DNA of 64,000 nt from JAWXBK01 sp040878185 (GTDB lineage: Bacteria; Pseudomonadota; Alphaproteobacteria; Dongiales; Dongiaceae): the NCBI GenBank assembly GCA_040878185.1, contig JBBDMS010000040.1, positions 1 through 64,000 on the forward strand. The letters run 5' to 3'. Position numbers and translations under genes: made by a program. Numbering within the stretch: the stretch's first letter is position 1; each line of letters starts with the position of its first letter. The notes under the pieces were generated by a model. That model had not been told where the DNA came from. It searched no databases and was given only the letters and a program-made list of their open reading frames with translations. Below are positions 17,952 through 26,666 of this stretch, one piece after another.

Positions 17952-18205
17952 CCGACGATCAGAAGACGCGCGGGCGGCCTGATCGCGAAGAGCGGCGCGC
18001 CGAGCGTTTGCGGATGCTGCGGTCCGGCCCGCCTTCGCCCTGCATCAGCGTCTGCACGATCGACGAGAAGACCGGCTGGTGTCTCGGCTGCGCCCGCACC
18101 ATCAACGAGATTCGCGACTGGCTCATCATGACGCCGGAACAAAAGGAAAGTCTGCTCGGCGAACTCGATCTGCGCCAGGGCCGCCGCCGCGCCGGCAGCG
18201 TATGA
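17948..18205 (+). CDS. DUF1289 small Cys-rich protein
   Basis: 85 residues; the DUF1289 signature PCISVCTIDEKTGWCLGCARTINEIRDWLIMT holds four Cys that likely bind a metal. The flanks are strongly charged. Function of the family is unknown. It overlaps the dpaL stop by 4 nt (ATGA) and its own stop overlaps the next gene by 4 nt, so the three are translated as a unit. Confidence 0.9.
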   Translation: MTDDQKTRGRPDREERRAERLRMLRSGPPSPCISVCTIDEKTGWCLGCARTINEIRDWLIMTPEQKESLLGELDLRQGRRRAGSV

Positions 18206-19110
18206 ACGCAGCGCCGCCCCGGGCGCTGGCCGATTCCCGCATCGGCCTCGTACTGCTCGCGGGACTGACATTCTTCTGGGGCATCAACTGGCCGATCATG
18301 AAGATCGCGCTGACCGAAATTCCGGTCTTCGGCTTTCGCGCCATGACCGTGATCGGCGGCGCATCCGGGTTGCTGCTGATGGCGCGGCTCACGGGCCAGC
18401 GCCTCACTTTGTCCCGGGCGGAACTGAAGCCGCTCATCATCGTCAGCATCGTCAACGTCACCGGCTGGCAAATCCTGTCCGCCTTCGGGCTCGTCTATAT
18501 GGAAGCCGGACGCGCCTCGATCGTTGCCTACACGATGCCGGTCTGGACCGCCCTGCTGGCGGTGCCGTTCCTCGGCGAGCGACTGACCTTCCGCGTCGTC
18601 GCCGCGCTCGCACTGGGCATGGGCGGTGTCGCGTGCCTGCTGATCCCGGCGCGCCACGGGTTGGCGACCGCCCCACTCGGCCTCCTCTTTATGGCGCTCG
18701 CCGGTTTCGTCTGGGCGGCCGGCACGGTCAGCCTCAAGCGGGTGCGCTGGAGCCTTTCGATCCTTCCGCTCGCCGGCTGGCAGTTGCTGATCGGCGGCTT
18801 ACCGGTTCTCGTCTGCGCATTCATTCTCGAACGCGATTTCGAATGGTCCACCATCAGCACGAGCGCCTGGGTCGCCGCGATCTATGCGATGCTCATCCCG
18901 ACCGTCTTCTGTCAGTGGGCCTGGTATCGCGTGGTCTCGATCTATCCCGCATCCATCTCGACGCTCGGCACGCTGCTCACGCCCGTTGCCGGCGTCATCT
19001 CGAGCACCCTCATGCTCGGCGAGCCGATCGGCTGGGACGTGATTGCAGCCCTCGTTTTGGTATGCCTCGCGATCGCCCTCATCACCATCGTGCCCGGGCG
19101 GCGAAGGTAG
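18202..19110 (+). CDS. EamA/DMT-family transporter
   Basis: 302 residues, ten hydrophobic helices in two EamA repeats: first half begins LVLLAGLTFFWGINWPIMKIAL, with YMEAGRASIVAYTMPVWTALLAVPFLGERL at its end; second half has GLLFMALAGFVWAAGTVSLKR and YPASISTLGTLLTPVAGVISSTLMLGEPIGWDVIAALVLV. Family members export metabolites or amino acids across the inner membrane. Coupling to dpaL suggests export of an amino acid related to that pathway, but this is inference. The ATG overlaps the DUF1289 stop (ATGA); the longer open frame upstream is a shadow of that gene. Convergent with the cupin gene, 3 nt between stops. Confidence 0.9.
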   Translation: MNAAPPRALADSRIGLVLLAGLTFFWGINWPIMKIALTEIPVFGFRAMTVIGGASGLLLMARLTGQRLTLSRAELKPLIIVSIVNVTGWQILSAFGLVYMEAGRASIVAYTMPVWTALLAVPFLGERLTFRVVAALALGMGGVACLLIPARHGLATAPLGLLFMALAGFVWAAGTVSLKRVRWSLSILPLAGWQLLIGGLPVLVCAFILERDFEWSTISTSAWVAAIYAMLIPTVFCQWAWYRVVSIYPASISTLGTLLTPVAGVISSTLMLGEPIGWDVIAALVLVCLAIALITIVPGRRR

Positions 19111-19113
19111 TCG

Positions 19114-19524
19114 TTACTCCGCGTCGTAGGGAATGACGTTTTCCTGCTCGCTCGGATCGTTGCGCGCGACGATCGCCTCGGCGGTTTCGGTCTGGCTCAG
19201 ATTGACTGGCTGGTGCAGGACGCCGGCGGGGATGAAGACGAAGTCCCCGGCCTCGTGTTTCATCGATTGTTTCAGCCCCTCGCCATAGCGGGTTTCGATG
19301 CGGCCCTTGAGAATATAGATCGCGGTCTCGTAATCGCGGTGGCTGTGCGGCTCCGAGGCGCCGCCCGGCGGCATCACGACCTTGTACATCGAAAGCGCGC
19401 GTGTGCCTGCGGTCCGGTCGGAAATGCCGGTGAACAGGTCGAGCCGCTGGATATTGTCGAAGACCTCGCGGCGGCGGACCATCACGACGGTCGCGGGCGC
19501 ATCCGCAGGCATGTCTTTGGGCAT
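19114..19524 (-). CDS. Cupin-domain protein
   Basis: 136 residues with a single cupin beta barrel. Metal-site residues are visible as PHSHRDYETAIYILKGRIETRYG (two His and one Glu) and the second motif His in FIPAGVLHQPVN. This is the ligand set of metal-dependent cupins (dioxygenases, isomerases, or simple binding proteins); the exact reaction is not evident. The protein lies 69 nt after the acyl-carrier gene on the same strand and could be the last gene of the ligase/GNAT/ACP run, or a separate unit. Starts at ATG with MPKDMPADAP. Confidence 0.85.
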   Translation of the reverse strand: MPKDMPADAPATVVMVRRREVFDNIQRLDLFTGISDRTAGTRALSMYKVVMPPGGASEPHSHRDYETAIYILKGRIETRYGEGLKQSMKHEAGDFVFIPAGVLHQPVNLSQTETAEAIVARNDPSEQENVIPYDAE

Positions 19525-19593
19525 TCTCGGCTCCCAATCGGGGATTCTTATATCGGCTTTCGGACCGTCCGGCGCCAGTGGCGGTACGGATCC

Positions 19594-19833
19594 TCAGCCT
19601 GATTTTTGCGCGGTCAACACGCGCGCCACATCGTCCAGCGAGCCGATCGACAGCAGCAGATCGGCCGGCAGTTCGGCGGCGAGTTCGCGCTCGATCACTT
19701 CGACGAGGCGCATATGCGCGAGGCTGTCCCATTCGCGCATGGTGACGACCGACGCATCGTCGGGCAGTTGCGCGGGATCGAGTTCGAGCGCTTCGGCCAG
19801 CATACGGCGCGCGGCTGTGGTCATGTCGGTCAT
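19594..19833 (-). CDS. Stand-alone acyl carrier protein
   Basis: 79 residues, acidic and helical. The phosphopantetheine site is DSL (Ser 37) in MREWDSLAHMRLVEVIERELAAELPADLLLSIGSLDDVARVL, the usual carrier fold. It is not the fatty-acid AcpP (no fab genes near, and the sequence differs around the Ser). The gene overlaps the GNAT stop by 4 nt (ATGA). An adenylating ligase and an acyltransferase precede it in the same run, which fits a loading station for a specialised acyl or aminoacyl group. No phosphopantetheinyl transferase is encoded in the window. Confidence 0.88.
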   Translation of the reverse strand: MTDMTTAARRMLAEALELDPAQLPDDASVVTMREWDSLAHMRLVEVIERELAAELPADLLLSIGSLDDVARVLTAQKSG

Positions 19834-20618
19834 GCCCCGCCTCCTTTTTTGCCGGTCGTACCGCTGCCCTTACCATGCGCGCGCAGTTCGGCCTTGCGCT
19901 TCGCCCATTCCTCGGGGAAGAGGCCGAACATCACCTGGTCGACCCGATTGCCCTCGGGATCGATGCGATGACGACGCAGCATGCCCTCCGCGGTGAAGCC
20001 CTGAGCCTTGTAGTTAAACACCGAGCGGATATTGCGCACCATCGGATTGCCCCAGATCTTGCCGACCTTCACCACGTCGAACATGAAGTCGAGCACCACG
20101 GCGCGCGTCTCGAGCACGATCGATTTGCCCCAATATTCCTTGTTTCCGATCACCACGTTGGTCTGCCCGAGATTATGGCGCCGGTCGCGATAAATGACGT
20201 AGAAGCCGACCAGCTTGTTGCCGGCGTTCTTGTCGAAAATGCCGAAATGAAACGAATTGCGGTTGTCGAACCGGTCGACATATTTGTGCATGTCCTCGAT
20301 CGTCATCGAGGTCGGTGACGAGTTCACGCCGGCCATGACTTCAGGATCGTGCGTCCAGTCCCGATAATCCTCGTTGACGTCGTCATGGGTCATTGACCGC
20401 ACGACGTAGTTCTCGGTCTCGAGCCGGATCGGCGGATCGGGCGGACGCTTCTGCGGACGGGCCTGCGCGCGCTTCGCCGCGTCCTGGCCCTGCGGCTGGC
20501 CGCCCGGCTTCGCCGGAGCAGCTTGCTGATTGGCAGCCGTCCGATTGCCGTCGCCCGGTGTGCGGGCGCGGAGCTGGCGCAGCGAGATCGCATTGCCGGG
20601 ATTTTTCGGTTCGTTCAT
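19830..20618 (-). CDS. GNAT-family acyltransferase with disordered N-terminal tail
   Basis: 262 residues. Residues 1-~62 are a Pro/Ala/Gln/Lys-rich disordered tail (ARTPGDGNRTAANQQAAPAK and similar), unusual for the family. Residues ~65-235 are a GNAT fold of the RimJ/RimL type: RLETENYVVRSMTHDDVNEDY, HFGIFDKNAGNKLVGFYVIY, VVIGNKEYWGKSIVLETRAVVLDFMFDVVKVGKIWG and VRNIRSVFNYKAQGFTAEGMLRRH. The usual acetyl-CoA loop is degenerate (GNKEYWGKS), so the donor could be a carrier-bound acyl group; this is inference. Overlaps ligase stop by 4 nt and the ACP start by 4 nt. Confidence 0.87.
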   Translation of the reverse strand: MNEPKNPGNAISLRQLRARTPGDGNRTAANQQAAPAKPGGQPQGQDAAKRAQARPQKRPPDPPIRLETENYVVRSMTHDDVNEDYRDWTHDPEVMAGVNSSPTSMTIEDMHKYVDRFDNRNSFHFGIFDKNAGNKLVGFYVIYRDRRHNLGQTNVVIGNKEYWGKSIVLETRAVVLDFMFDVVKVGKIWGNPMVRNIRSVFNYKAQGFTAEGMLRRHRIDPEGNRVDQVMFGLFPEEWAKRKAELRAHGKGSGTTGKKGGGA

Positions 20619-22057
20619 CGTTTCACGCTATCGAGACAGGCCTGCATGACGATACGGCGGCTCACCTTGCCCCGATCGGTCTTGGGAATGTCGGCGAGGA
20701 TAAACCATTTCTCCGGCACAAGCTCGTGTCGCAGCCGATCCGCCGTCCAGGCGCGGAGCGCCGACACATCGTCCTGCGCGCCGTCGGCGAGCCGCACGGC
20801 GGCGGCAACGACCTCACCGCTGACCGCGTCGGGCAAGCCGAAGCAGCAGGCCTCGGCGATGGCCGGATGGCGTTCGAGAAAAAGATCGATCTCGGCGGGA
20901 TTCACCTTCTGTCCGGCGCGATTGATCTCGTCCTTCTGCCGGCCGACCAGCCGCATCGTGCCGTCCTCGTCGATGCGCCCGATATCGCCGGTGTGGAACC
21001 AGCCGGCCTTGAGCACGGGCGCCGTCAGATCCGCCCTCTGGAAATAGCCCTGCATCAGCGACGGTGTCTGCAGCAGAAGCTCGCCCTCGCCGGTTGAGCG
21101 CATCGCCCCCGCCTCGTCGAGCACGGCGGCACTGCCGCCCCAGAGCCGGCCGATCAGCCCATCCTCGGGTGCGAACTCGTCGCTCGACGCGCCGCCGATC
21201 CAGTTCGCGGTCTCGGTGATGCCATACATGTTGGCGACGGGCGCGCCACTCCAGGCGGCAACGCGCAGCCACAAATCGGCCGAGAGCGGCGCGGAGCCGA
21301 TACCAATGCGACGCAGTGACCGGCCCCGCGGCAGCTTGCCCATCTTGAGCGCGATCTTCCAGAAGCTCGGCACCGAACTCATGAAGCTGATGCGATGCTC
21401 GTCGATCAGCGCACCGAGTTTCGCGGCGCCGGCGACGCCCGGCTGCTGGAAAAGATAGAGATCGTGCCCCGCAAGCCAGGGCGTCAGGCAATTGCCGATC
21501 AGCCCGTGGCCGAAATGGGTCGGCAGGACGCAGAGCGTGCGCGCAAGCGTCGCGGCGCCGAGATGCACACGATTGAGTGCCAGCCGCGCCAGCAACGAGC
21601 GGAATGTATGCACCACACCCTTGGGATCGCCGGTCGTGCCGCTGGTGAAGAGGATCAGCGCCGGATCGTCCAGCGCGGCGCGATCATCCGCAGCGGCAGG
21701 CTCATCCTTCTCGGCGCGCGTGTCGATCAAAGCCGCACCCGGTTCACCACCCTTGTACCCATCGCCGACCAGCACCAGCCGCGCGCCGGTGAAGCGCACG
21801 ACATTGGCGAGTTCCTCCGGCGTGAGCGACGCGTTGACGCAGGCGGCGCATCCACCGGCCTGCCAGACCGCGAGCAGGTCGGTAAAGAAATGCGCGCTGC
21901 CGCCATGCGCGATCACGACGATCGCACCCGGCGCGACACCCAGCCGCCGCAGCGTGCCGGTGCGCCGCGCAACAGCCGCCGCAATTTCGGCACCGCGCAT
22001 CGCGGTGCCGGATGCCGGATCGTGGATCGTGCCGAGAGAGTCGGGCGGAAAGTGCAT
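20615..22057 (-). CDS. AMP-forming acid/acyl-CoA ligase (adenylation enzyme)
   Basis: 480 residues of the ANL superfamily. A3-like P-loop ILFTSGTTGDPKGVVHT, VPSFW substrate-pocket region, A5 MYGITETANWIGG, A7 GWFHTGDIGRIDEDG, A8 RQKDEINRAGQKVNPAEID, and A10 lysine in PKTDRGKVSR are all visible. It should adenylate an acid and pass it to CoA or to the neighbouring carrier protein. The substrate cannot be read from the pocket. The ATG overlaps the stop of the flavoprotein gene by one base (TGATG) and the stop overlaps the GNAT start by 4 nt. Confidence 0.9.
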   Translation of the reverse strand: MHFPPDSLGTIHDPASGTAMRGAEIAAAVARRTGTLRRLGVAPGAIVVIAHGGSAHFFTDLLAVWQAGGCAACVNASLTPEELANVVRFTGARLVLVGDGYKGGEPGAALIDTRAEKDEPAAADDRAALDDPALILFTSGTTGDPKGVVHTFRSLLARLALNRVHLGAATLARTLCVLPTHFGHGLIGNCLTPWLAGHDLYLFQQPGVAGAAKLGALIDEHRISFMSSVPSFWKIALKMGKLPRGRSLRRIGIGSAPLSADLWLRVAAWSGAPVANMYGITETANWIGGASSDEFAPEDGLIGRLWGGSAAVLDEAGAMRSTGEGELLLQTPSLMQGYFQRADLTAPVLKAGWFHTGDIGRIDEDGTMRLVGRQKDEINRAGQKVNPAEIDLFLERHPAIAEACCFGLPDAVSGEVVAAAVRLADGAQDDVSALRAWTADRLRHELVPEKWFILADIPKTDRGKVSRRIVMQACLDSVKR

Positions 22058-24513
22058 CAGCTCCGCAACCTGAAACCGTCGGGATCGTAGGGCGGGCGGT
22101 CGAGCAGTTCGGCATGGCGGCGCCGGCCGAGGATCTCGACCTCGAAGCCCTGCCCGTCCGCGGCCGCATCAGCCGGCAGATAGCCGAGCCCGAGACTTTT
22201 CTCGACCCAATGGCCGTATCCGCCTGAGGTCAGCCGCCCGACGCAGCGCCCGCGATGGAACAAGGGCTCGCCGCCCATTGGATCGGATCCATGGGGATCG
22301 GCCTCATCGGCGTCGATCGCGAACAGAGCGAGGCGTCGCGCAGGCGATGCGGCATCCATCTTCTGCACGGCGTCGCGCCCGATGAAGCTTCCCTTCTCCG
22401 GCCGCACGAACCGATCGAGTGCGGCCTCGAAGGGCGTGTAGTCCATCGTGTATTCGCGGCCCCAGGAGCCATAGCCCTTTTCGAGCCGCAACGAATTGAG
22501 CGCGCGCACGCCGAAATGCCTGAGATCGAACGCGCGGCCCGCCTCGATGAGCGCGCTATAGACCGCGAGCTGCTCGGCTTCCGGCATATAGAGCTCGTAA
22601 CCGAGTTCGCCGGTGAAGGAGATGCGGACGACCAGCGGCTGTGCGTTGCCGATCGCGAGATGCGCCGCGGATAAAAACGGAAACGCGTGATCGGATACAT
22701 CGCGCTGCGTCACGGCGACGAGCAAATCGCGCGCGCGGGGACCGCTGATCGAGAAGCCGCATAATGCTTCGGTGACGTCGACGATCTCGACGTTGCGGCC
22801 GGGCAGCAGACCGGACTGCAGCGACGCGAACAGGCGCCGATAATATTCCTCGGCGCTGCCCGACCCGACGAGCAGGAAGCGCTCGCTCTCGAGGCGCGTG
22901 ACGGTCAAATCGCCGGCGACGCGGCCGGTTCGCGTCAGGACCGGACAGAGCACCGTGCGGCCGGGACGCGACGGCAGCTTGTTCGCAACCAGATTGTCCA
23001 GCCATTCGGCCGCATGCGGCCCGGCAATCTCGAACTTGGAATAGGTCGACGTCTCCCAGATACCGACCGCTTCGCGCACCGCGCGGCATTCCTCGTCGAC
23101 GAAGGGAAATGCATTCGAGCGACGGAACGATGGTGTTTCGACGCTGTTCTCGCCCTTGTTGCCGTACCAGAGCGGATACTCGCGCCCAAAGGCCATGCCG
23201 AACACCGCGCCCTCCGCCTTGAGCGCCGGATAGACCGGCGTCGGCTTGCCCGGCCGCGCGGCGGGCAGCTCCTCATTCGGAAAGGTCAGCATGAAGCGGC
23301 GGCGGTAATTCTCTTCGGTCTTCGACAGCAGATATTTGTTCGTGACGAACTCGCCGAAGCGCGCCACATCCATCGCGAACACGTCCATGCCCGGCTCGCC
23401 GTCGACGATCCAGTTGGCGACCGCGAGGCCGACGCCGCCACCCTGGCTGAATCCGGCCATCACGCCGCAGGCACAGAAATAATTCGTGAGCCCGCGCACC
23501 GGGCCGATGATCGGATTGCCGTCGGGCGCGAACACCATCCCGCCATTGACGACGCGCTTGATGCCGCCATTCTTGAGCAACGGAAAGCGCTCCATCGCGA
23601 TCGCCATCAGATCGGCGATGCGGTCGAGATCGGGCGGCAGCAATTCATGCCCGAAATCGGCCGGCGTACCGTCGACCGCCCAATGCCGCGCATCCTGCTC
23701 GTAGGTGCCGATGAGAAAACTGCGCCGCTCCTGGCGGGAATAGCTCTCGCCCTCGAAATCGATCGCCATCGGCAGCTCGCGGTCGAGCGCCTCGATCTCC
23801 GGCAGATCGTTGGTGAGCAGATATTGATGTTCCATCGGCACGATCGGCAGTTCGATGCCGGCCATGCGGCCGATTTCGCGCGCCCAGAGGCCGCCGGCAT
23901 TGACGACATACTCGGCCTCGACCGTGCCCTGCTCGGTCACCACGCGCCAGCCGCCATCGGCCTTCTGATGCAGCTCTTTGACCGGATTGCGCAGCACGAC
24001 GCTGGCGCCGCGCTTCTGCGCTGCCTTGGCATAGGCGTTGGTCACGCCGTTGGGATCGACATGCCCGTCATTCGGATCGAACAAGGCGGTGCGGAAATGA
24101 CTGAGATCGACCAGCGGATGGATTTTCGCGACCTCGTCGAGCGGCATGAAATCGAGATCGAGACCAAGATAATGCGCCTTCGCGCGCTCGGCCTTGAAGA
24201 AATCGCCCCGCGCCTCGGTCGCCGCGAGATAGAGGCAGCCGACGCGATGAATGCCGCAGCTCTGGCCCGATTCGCGCTCGATCTCGTCATAGATCTTGAT
24301 CGTATAGGATTGCAGGAACGACATGTTCACATCGCCGTTCAGCGTGTGCATGCCGCCGGCCGCGTGCCAGGTCGAGCCCGAGGTGAGTTCGGAGCGCTCG
24401 ATCAGCATGACGTCCTGCCAGCCGCGCCGGGCGAGATGGTAGAGCACCGAGGCGCCGACCACGCCGCCCCCGATCACCACGACGCGCGCCTGTGTCGGCA
24501 TAGCGCTCTGCAT
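22057..24513 (-). CDS. FAD-dependent dimethylglycine/sarcosine dehydrogenase-like protein
   Basis: 818 residues. Residues ~8-380 are a DAO-type FAD oxidoreductase (VVVIGGGVVGASVLYHLARRGW; TWHAAGGMHT, whose His is the usual covalent FAD site), followed by a GcvT-like aminomethyltransferase domain (~430-815; AVREAVGIWETSTYSKFEI, GYELYMP, SLRLEKGYGSWGREYTMDYTPFEA). This is the architecture of dimethylglycine and sarcosine dehydrogenases, which oxidise N-methyl groups and pass the one-carbon unit to tetrahydrofolate. GAGAGGA precedes the ATG. Fused in operon to the ligase, GNAT and ACP, which is not usual for glycine-betaine catabolism; the substrate may be a different N-methyl or secondary amine. 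Confidence 0.9.
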   Translation of the reverse strand: MQSAMPTQARVVVIGGGVVGASVLYHLARRGWQDVMLIERSELTSGSTWHAAGGMHTLNGDVNMSFLQSYTIKIYDEIERESGQSCGIHRVGCLYLAATEARGDFFKAERAKAHYLGLDLDFMPLDEVAKIHPLVDLSHFRTALFDPNDGHVDPNGVTNAYAKAAQKRGASVVLRNPVKELHQKADGGWRVVTEQGTVEAEYVVNAGGLWAREIGRMAGIELPIVPMEHQYLLTNDLPEIEALDRELPMAIDFEGESYSRQERRSFLIGTYEQDARHWAVDGTPADFGHELLPPDLDRIADLMAIAMERFPLLKNGGIKRVVNGGMVFAPDGNPIIGPVRGLTNYFCACGVMAGFSQGGGVGLAVANWIVDGEPGMDVFAMDVARFGEFVTNKYLLSKTEENYRRRFMLTFPNEELPAARPGKPTPVYPALKAEGAVFGMAFGREYPLWYGNKGENSVETPSFRRSNAFPFVDEECRAVREAVGIWETSTYSKFEIAGPHAAEWLDNLVANKLPSRPGRTVLCPVLTRTGRVAGDLTVTRLESERFLLVGSGSAEEYYRRLFASLQSGLLPGRNVEIVDVTEALCGFSISGPRARDLLVAVTQRDVSDHAFPFLSAAHLAIGNAQPLVVRISFTGELGYELYMPEAEQLAVYSALIEAGRAFDLRHFGVRALNSLRLEKGYGSWGREYTMDYTPFEAALDRFVRPEKGSFIGRDAVQKMDAASPARRLALFAIDADEADPHGSDPMGGEPLFHRGRCVGRLTSGGYGHWVEKSLGLGYLPADAAADGQGFEVEILGRRRHAELLDRPPYDPDGFRLRS

Positions 24514-24654
24514 ATCGATCCGTCCTCTCGCTGCCGATCACCGGGCTGGTCCGATGCCGCACATGGGGGCCCGCGCGGGCGGCATCCTAGCGGTCAAACC
24601 GGGCGCCAGAAAGACGCGCCCGACGGCGCGAATCCGGAGGTCAGCCCAGGGCGC

Positions 24655-25605
24655 TCAAGCGGCGGACCGGTTGCGCCGGCCGCGCGCGATCAGGGCCATG
24701 GATTCCAGCATGATCTGGGCCGCCAGGAATGCGGTCTGACCGTTGACGTCATGGGGCGGGCTCACCGTGTTGACGTCGATCGCCACGATCCGGAGCCCCG
24801 AGAGCGCACGGAGCAGCTCGATCCCTTCCCGCGCGCTCGCCCCGCCCCAGGTCGGCGTGCAGACCCCGGGAGCCACCGAGGGATCGAAGAAATCCATGTC
24901 GAAGCAGAGATAGACCGGCCGGCCGGCAAGCCGCTCCTTGATATGCGCGATCACGTCCGCCGCGCCACGGCGAAAGAACTCGCGCGCATCGATCAGCTCA
25001 TAGCCGTGACCTGTTGTTTGCCCGGCGATGCGCTCGATATCGACGGGTCCACGGCAGCCCACATGGATCGACCGCGATATGTCGACGATGCCTTCCTCCG
25101 CCGCGCGGGTGAATGTCGTTGCGTTGTTGTAGGTATCGTCGCCCGTGCCCGCATAGGTATCGGTATGGGCATCGAAATGAAGCACGCAGAGCCCGTCATG
25201 CAGGCGATGCAGCGCGCGCAGCTGGGGCAGCGTGACGGCGCCGTCGCCGCCCATCGTCACCGGCACGACGCCGGCCGCCGCGATGCGATGGACCGCAGCC
25301 TCGATATTGGCGAATGAACTCTCGATCACGCCGGACGTCACGCGAACGTCGCCGCAATCCACGACCCCGAGCTCGGCGAGCGGATCGAGCCCGGCATCGT
25401 CGAGCAGCTCGCGCACCAGCGGCGATTGCTGGCGGATCGCCGTCGGACCGTAGCGCGCGCCGATCCGCGTCGGATGCCGCCCGCAATCGAACGGCACGCC
25501 CAGAACCGCCGCCTTGGCATCGGTGAGATCGTGCGAGTAAGGCACGCCCATATAGGTCGCGGGGCCGGTGAAGAGCGCCGGATCGAAAATATCGCGGCCG
25601 GTCAT
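24655..25605 (-). CDS. Ureohydrolase (agmatinase-like) lacking first metal His
   Basis: 316 residues. N-terminal family pattern GVPFDCGRHPTRIGARYGPTAIR, metal loop FDAHTDTY (Asp145, His147, Asp149) and CFDMDFFDPSVAPG (Asp236, Asp238) are present. The usual GGDHS motif, whose His binds the first manganese, is GGDGAV here (Gly122), so catalysis by the standard two-metal mechanism is doubtful or needs another ligand. Family members hydrolyse agmatine, guanidinobutyrate or related guanidino compounds. ATG overlaps the GT2 stop by 4 nt; 141 nt then separate it from the flavoprotein gene. Calling it speB would be too specific. Confidence 0.85.
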   Translation of the reverse strand: MTGRDIFDPALFTGPATYMGVPYSHDLTDAKAAVLGVPFDCGRHPTRIGARYGPTAIRQQSPLVRELLDDAGLDPLAELGVVDCGDVRVTSGVIESSFANIEAAVHRIAAAGVVPVTMGGDGAVTLPQLRALHRLHDGLCVLHFDAHTDTYAGTGDDTYNNATTFTRAAEEGIVDISRSIHVGCRGPVDIERIAGQTTGHGYELIDAREFFRRGAADVIAHIKERLAGRPVYLCFDMDFFDPSVAPGVCTPTWGGASAREGIELLRALSGLRIVAIDVNTVSPPHDVNGQTAFLAAQIMLESMALIARGRRNRSAA

Positions 25606-26642
25606 GGCATCGATCGCCCGACTTTGTCGCGCTCGATCTCGGCCGGCAAGGCCACGGGCTGAGCCGCCGGCAGATCCCGCGCGCCGTTCTGCTCGATCCG
25701 GGTGAGCTGCAGTTCGAGCGCGCGCACCTTGGCCAATGTCGCTTCGAGGAGCTGCCGGTTGAAACCGATCAGGTCGGCGACCAGGCCGATCAGGAAGACC
25801 AGCACCGCGATCACCACCAGCACGCCGCCAAGGATCAGCGACTGGACGTGGCCGCCGCCCTCGCCGATCGCATAGAACCAGAGAAAGCGCAGGATCGGGA
25901 TAAGACCGATCAGCAGCAGCACGGCGCCCGCAAGCGCGAACACTTTCAGCGGCTGGTACATCGCGTAGATGCGCAGCATCGTCGCCAGCGAGCGCTGCAG
26001 GAAACCGGGAATGGTCTTGAACAGTCGCGATTCGCGGGTCACGGCCCGGGTGCGGACCGGCACCGAGACGACTGCCATGCGCTTGCGCCCGGCCTGGATC
26101 AGCATTTCTATCGTGTAGCTGAAGCCCGACACGATATTGAGGCGCAGCGCGGCCTCGCGCGATATCGCGCGAAAGCCCGAGACCGCATCGGGCACGTCGG
26201 TGCGCGAGAGCAGGCGCACGATGCGGCTGCCCAGCGACTGGAGCAGCTTCTTGCTGCGCGAGAAATGTGCGACCGTCGATGTCTGCCGGTCGCCGACGAC
26301 GATGTCGGCGCGGCCCTCGAGGATCGGTTTTACCAGCAGCGCGATATCGGCGCCCTCATATTGATTGTCGCCGTCGGTGTTGACGACGATATCGGCACCG
26401 CACTTGAGACAGGCATCGAGGCCGGTCGCGAAGCTCGCCGCCAAGCCGCGATTGCGCGAATGGCGCACGACATGATCGGCGCCATGCGCGCGCGCGATAT
26501 CGGATGTGCCGTCGCCCGAGCCGTCGTCGATCACCAGGATCTCGATGCGATCGATACCGGCGATACGGCGGGGAATGGCGGCGATCGTCGCGGGCAGCGA
26601 TTCCGCCTCGTTGAAGCAGGGAATCTGGACGATCAGTTTCAA
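25602..26642 (-). CDS. Family 2 glycosyltransferase, dolichyl-phosphate-mannose-synthase type
   Basis: 346 residues. GT2 catalytic part ~1-230: VQIPCFNEAESLPATIAAIP, VIDDGSGDGT, the metal motif NTDGDNQY and DVPDAVSGFRAISREAALRL. Two to three membrane helices follow (AGAVLLLIGLIPILRFLWFY; LILGGVLVVIAVLVFLIGLVADLIGF), then a charged tail. Such enzymes load a sugar on a polyprenyl phosphate lipid for later transfer outside. It comes 24 nt after the GT-C membrane protein and overlaps the ureohydrolase start, so all three probably share a transcript. Together with the GT-C it looks like a periplasmic glycosylation pair (lipid-linked sugar donor and transferase). Confidence 0.9.
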   Translation of the reverse strand: MKLIVQIPCFNEAESLPATIAAIPRRIAGIDRIEILVIDDGSGDGTSDIARAHGADHVVRHSRNRGLAASFATGLDACLKCGADIVVNTDGDNQYEGADIALLVKPILEGRADIVVGDRQTSTVAHFSRSKKLLQSLGSRIVRLLSRTDVPDAVSGFRAISREAALRLNIVSGFSYTIEMLIQAGRKRMAVVSVPVRTRAVTRESRLFKTIPGFLQRSLATMLRIYAMYQPLKVFALAGAVLLLIGLIPILRFLWFYAIGEGGGHVQSLILGGVLVVIAVLVFLIGLVADLIGFNRQLLEATLAKVRALELQLTRIEQNGARDLPAAQPVALPAEIERDKVGRSMP

Positions 26643-26666
26643 ATCCCGCCCCCGATCCGCGCCGCT

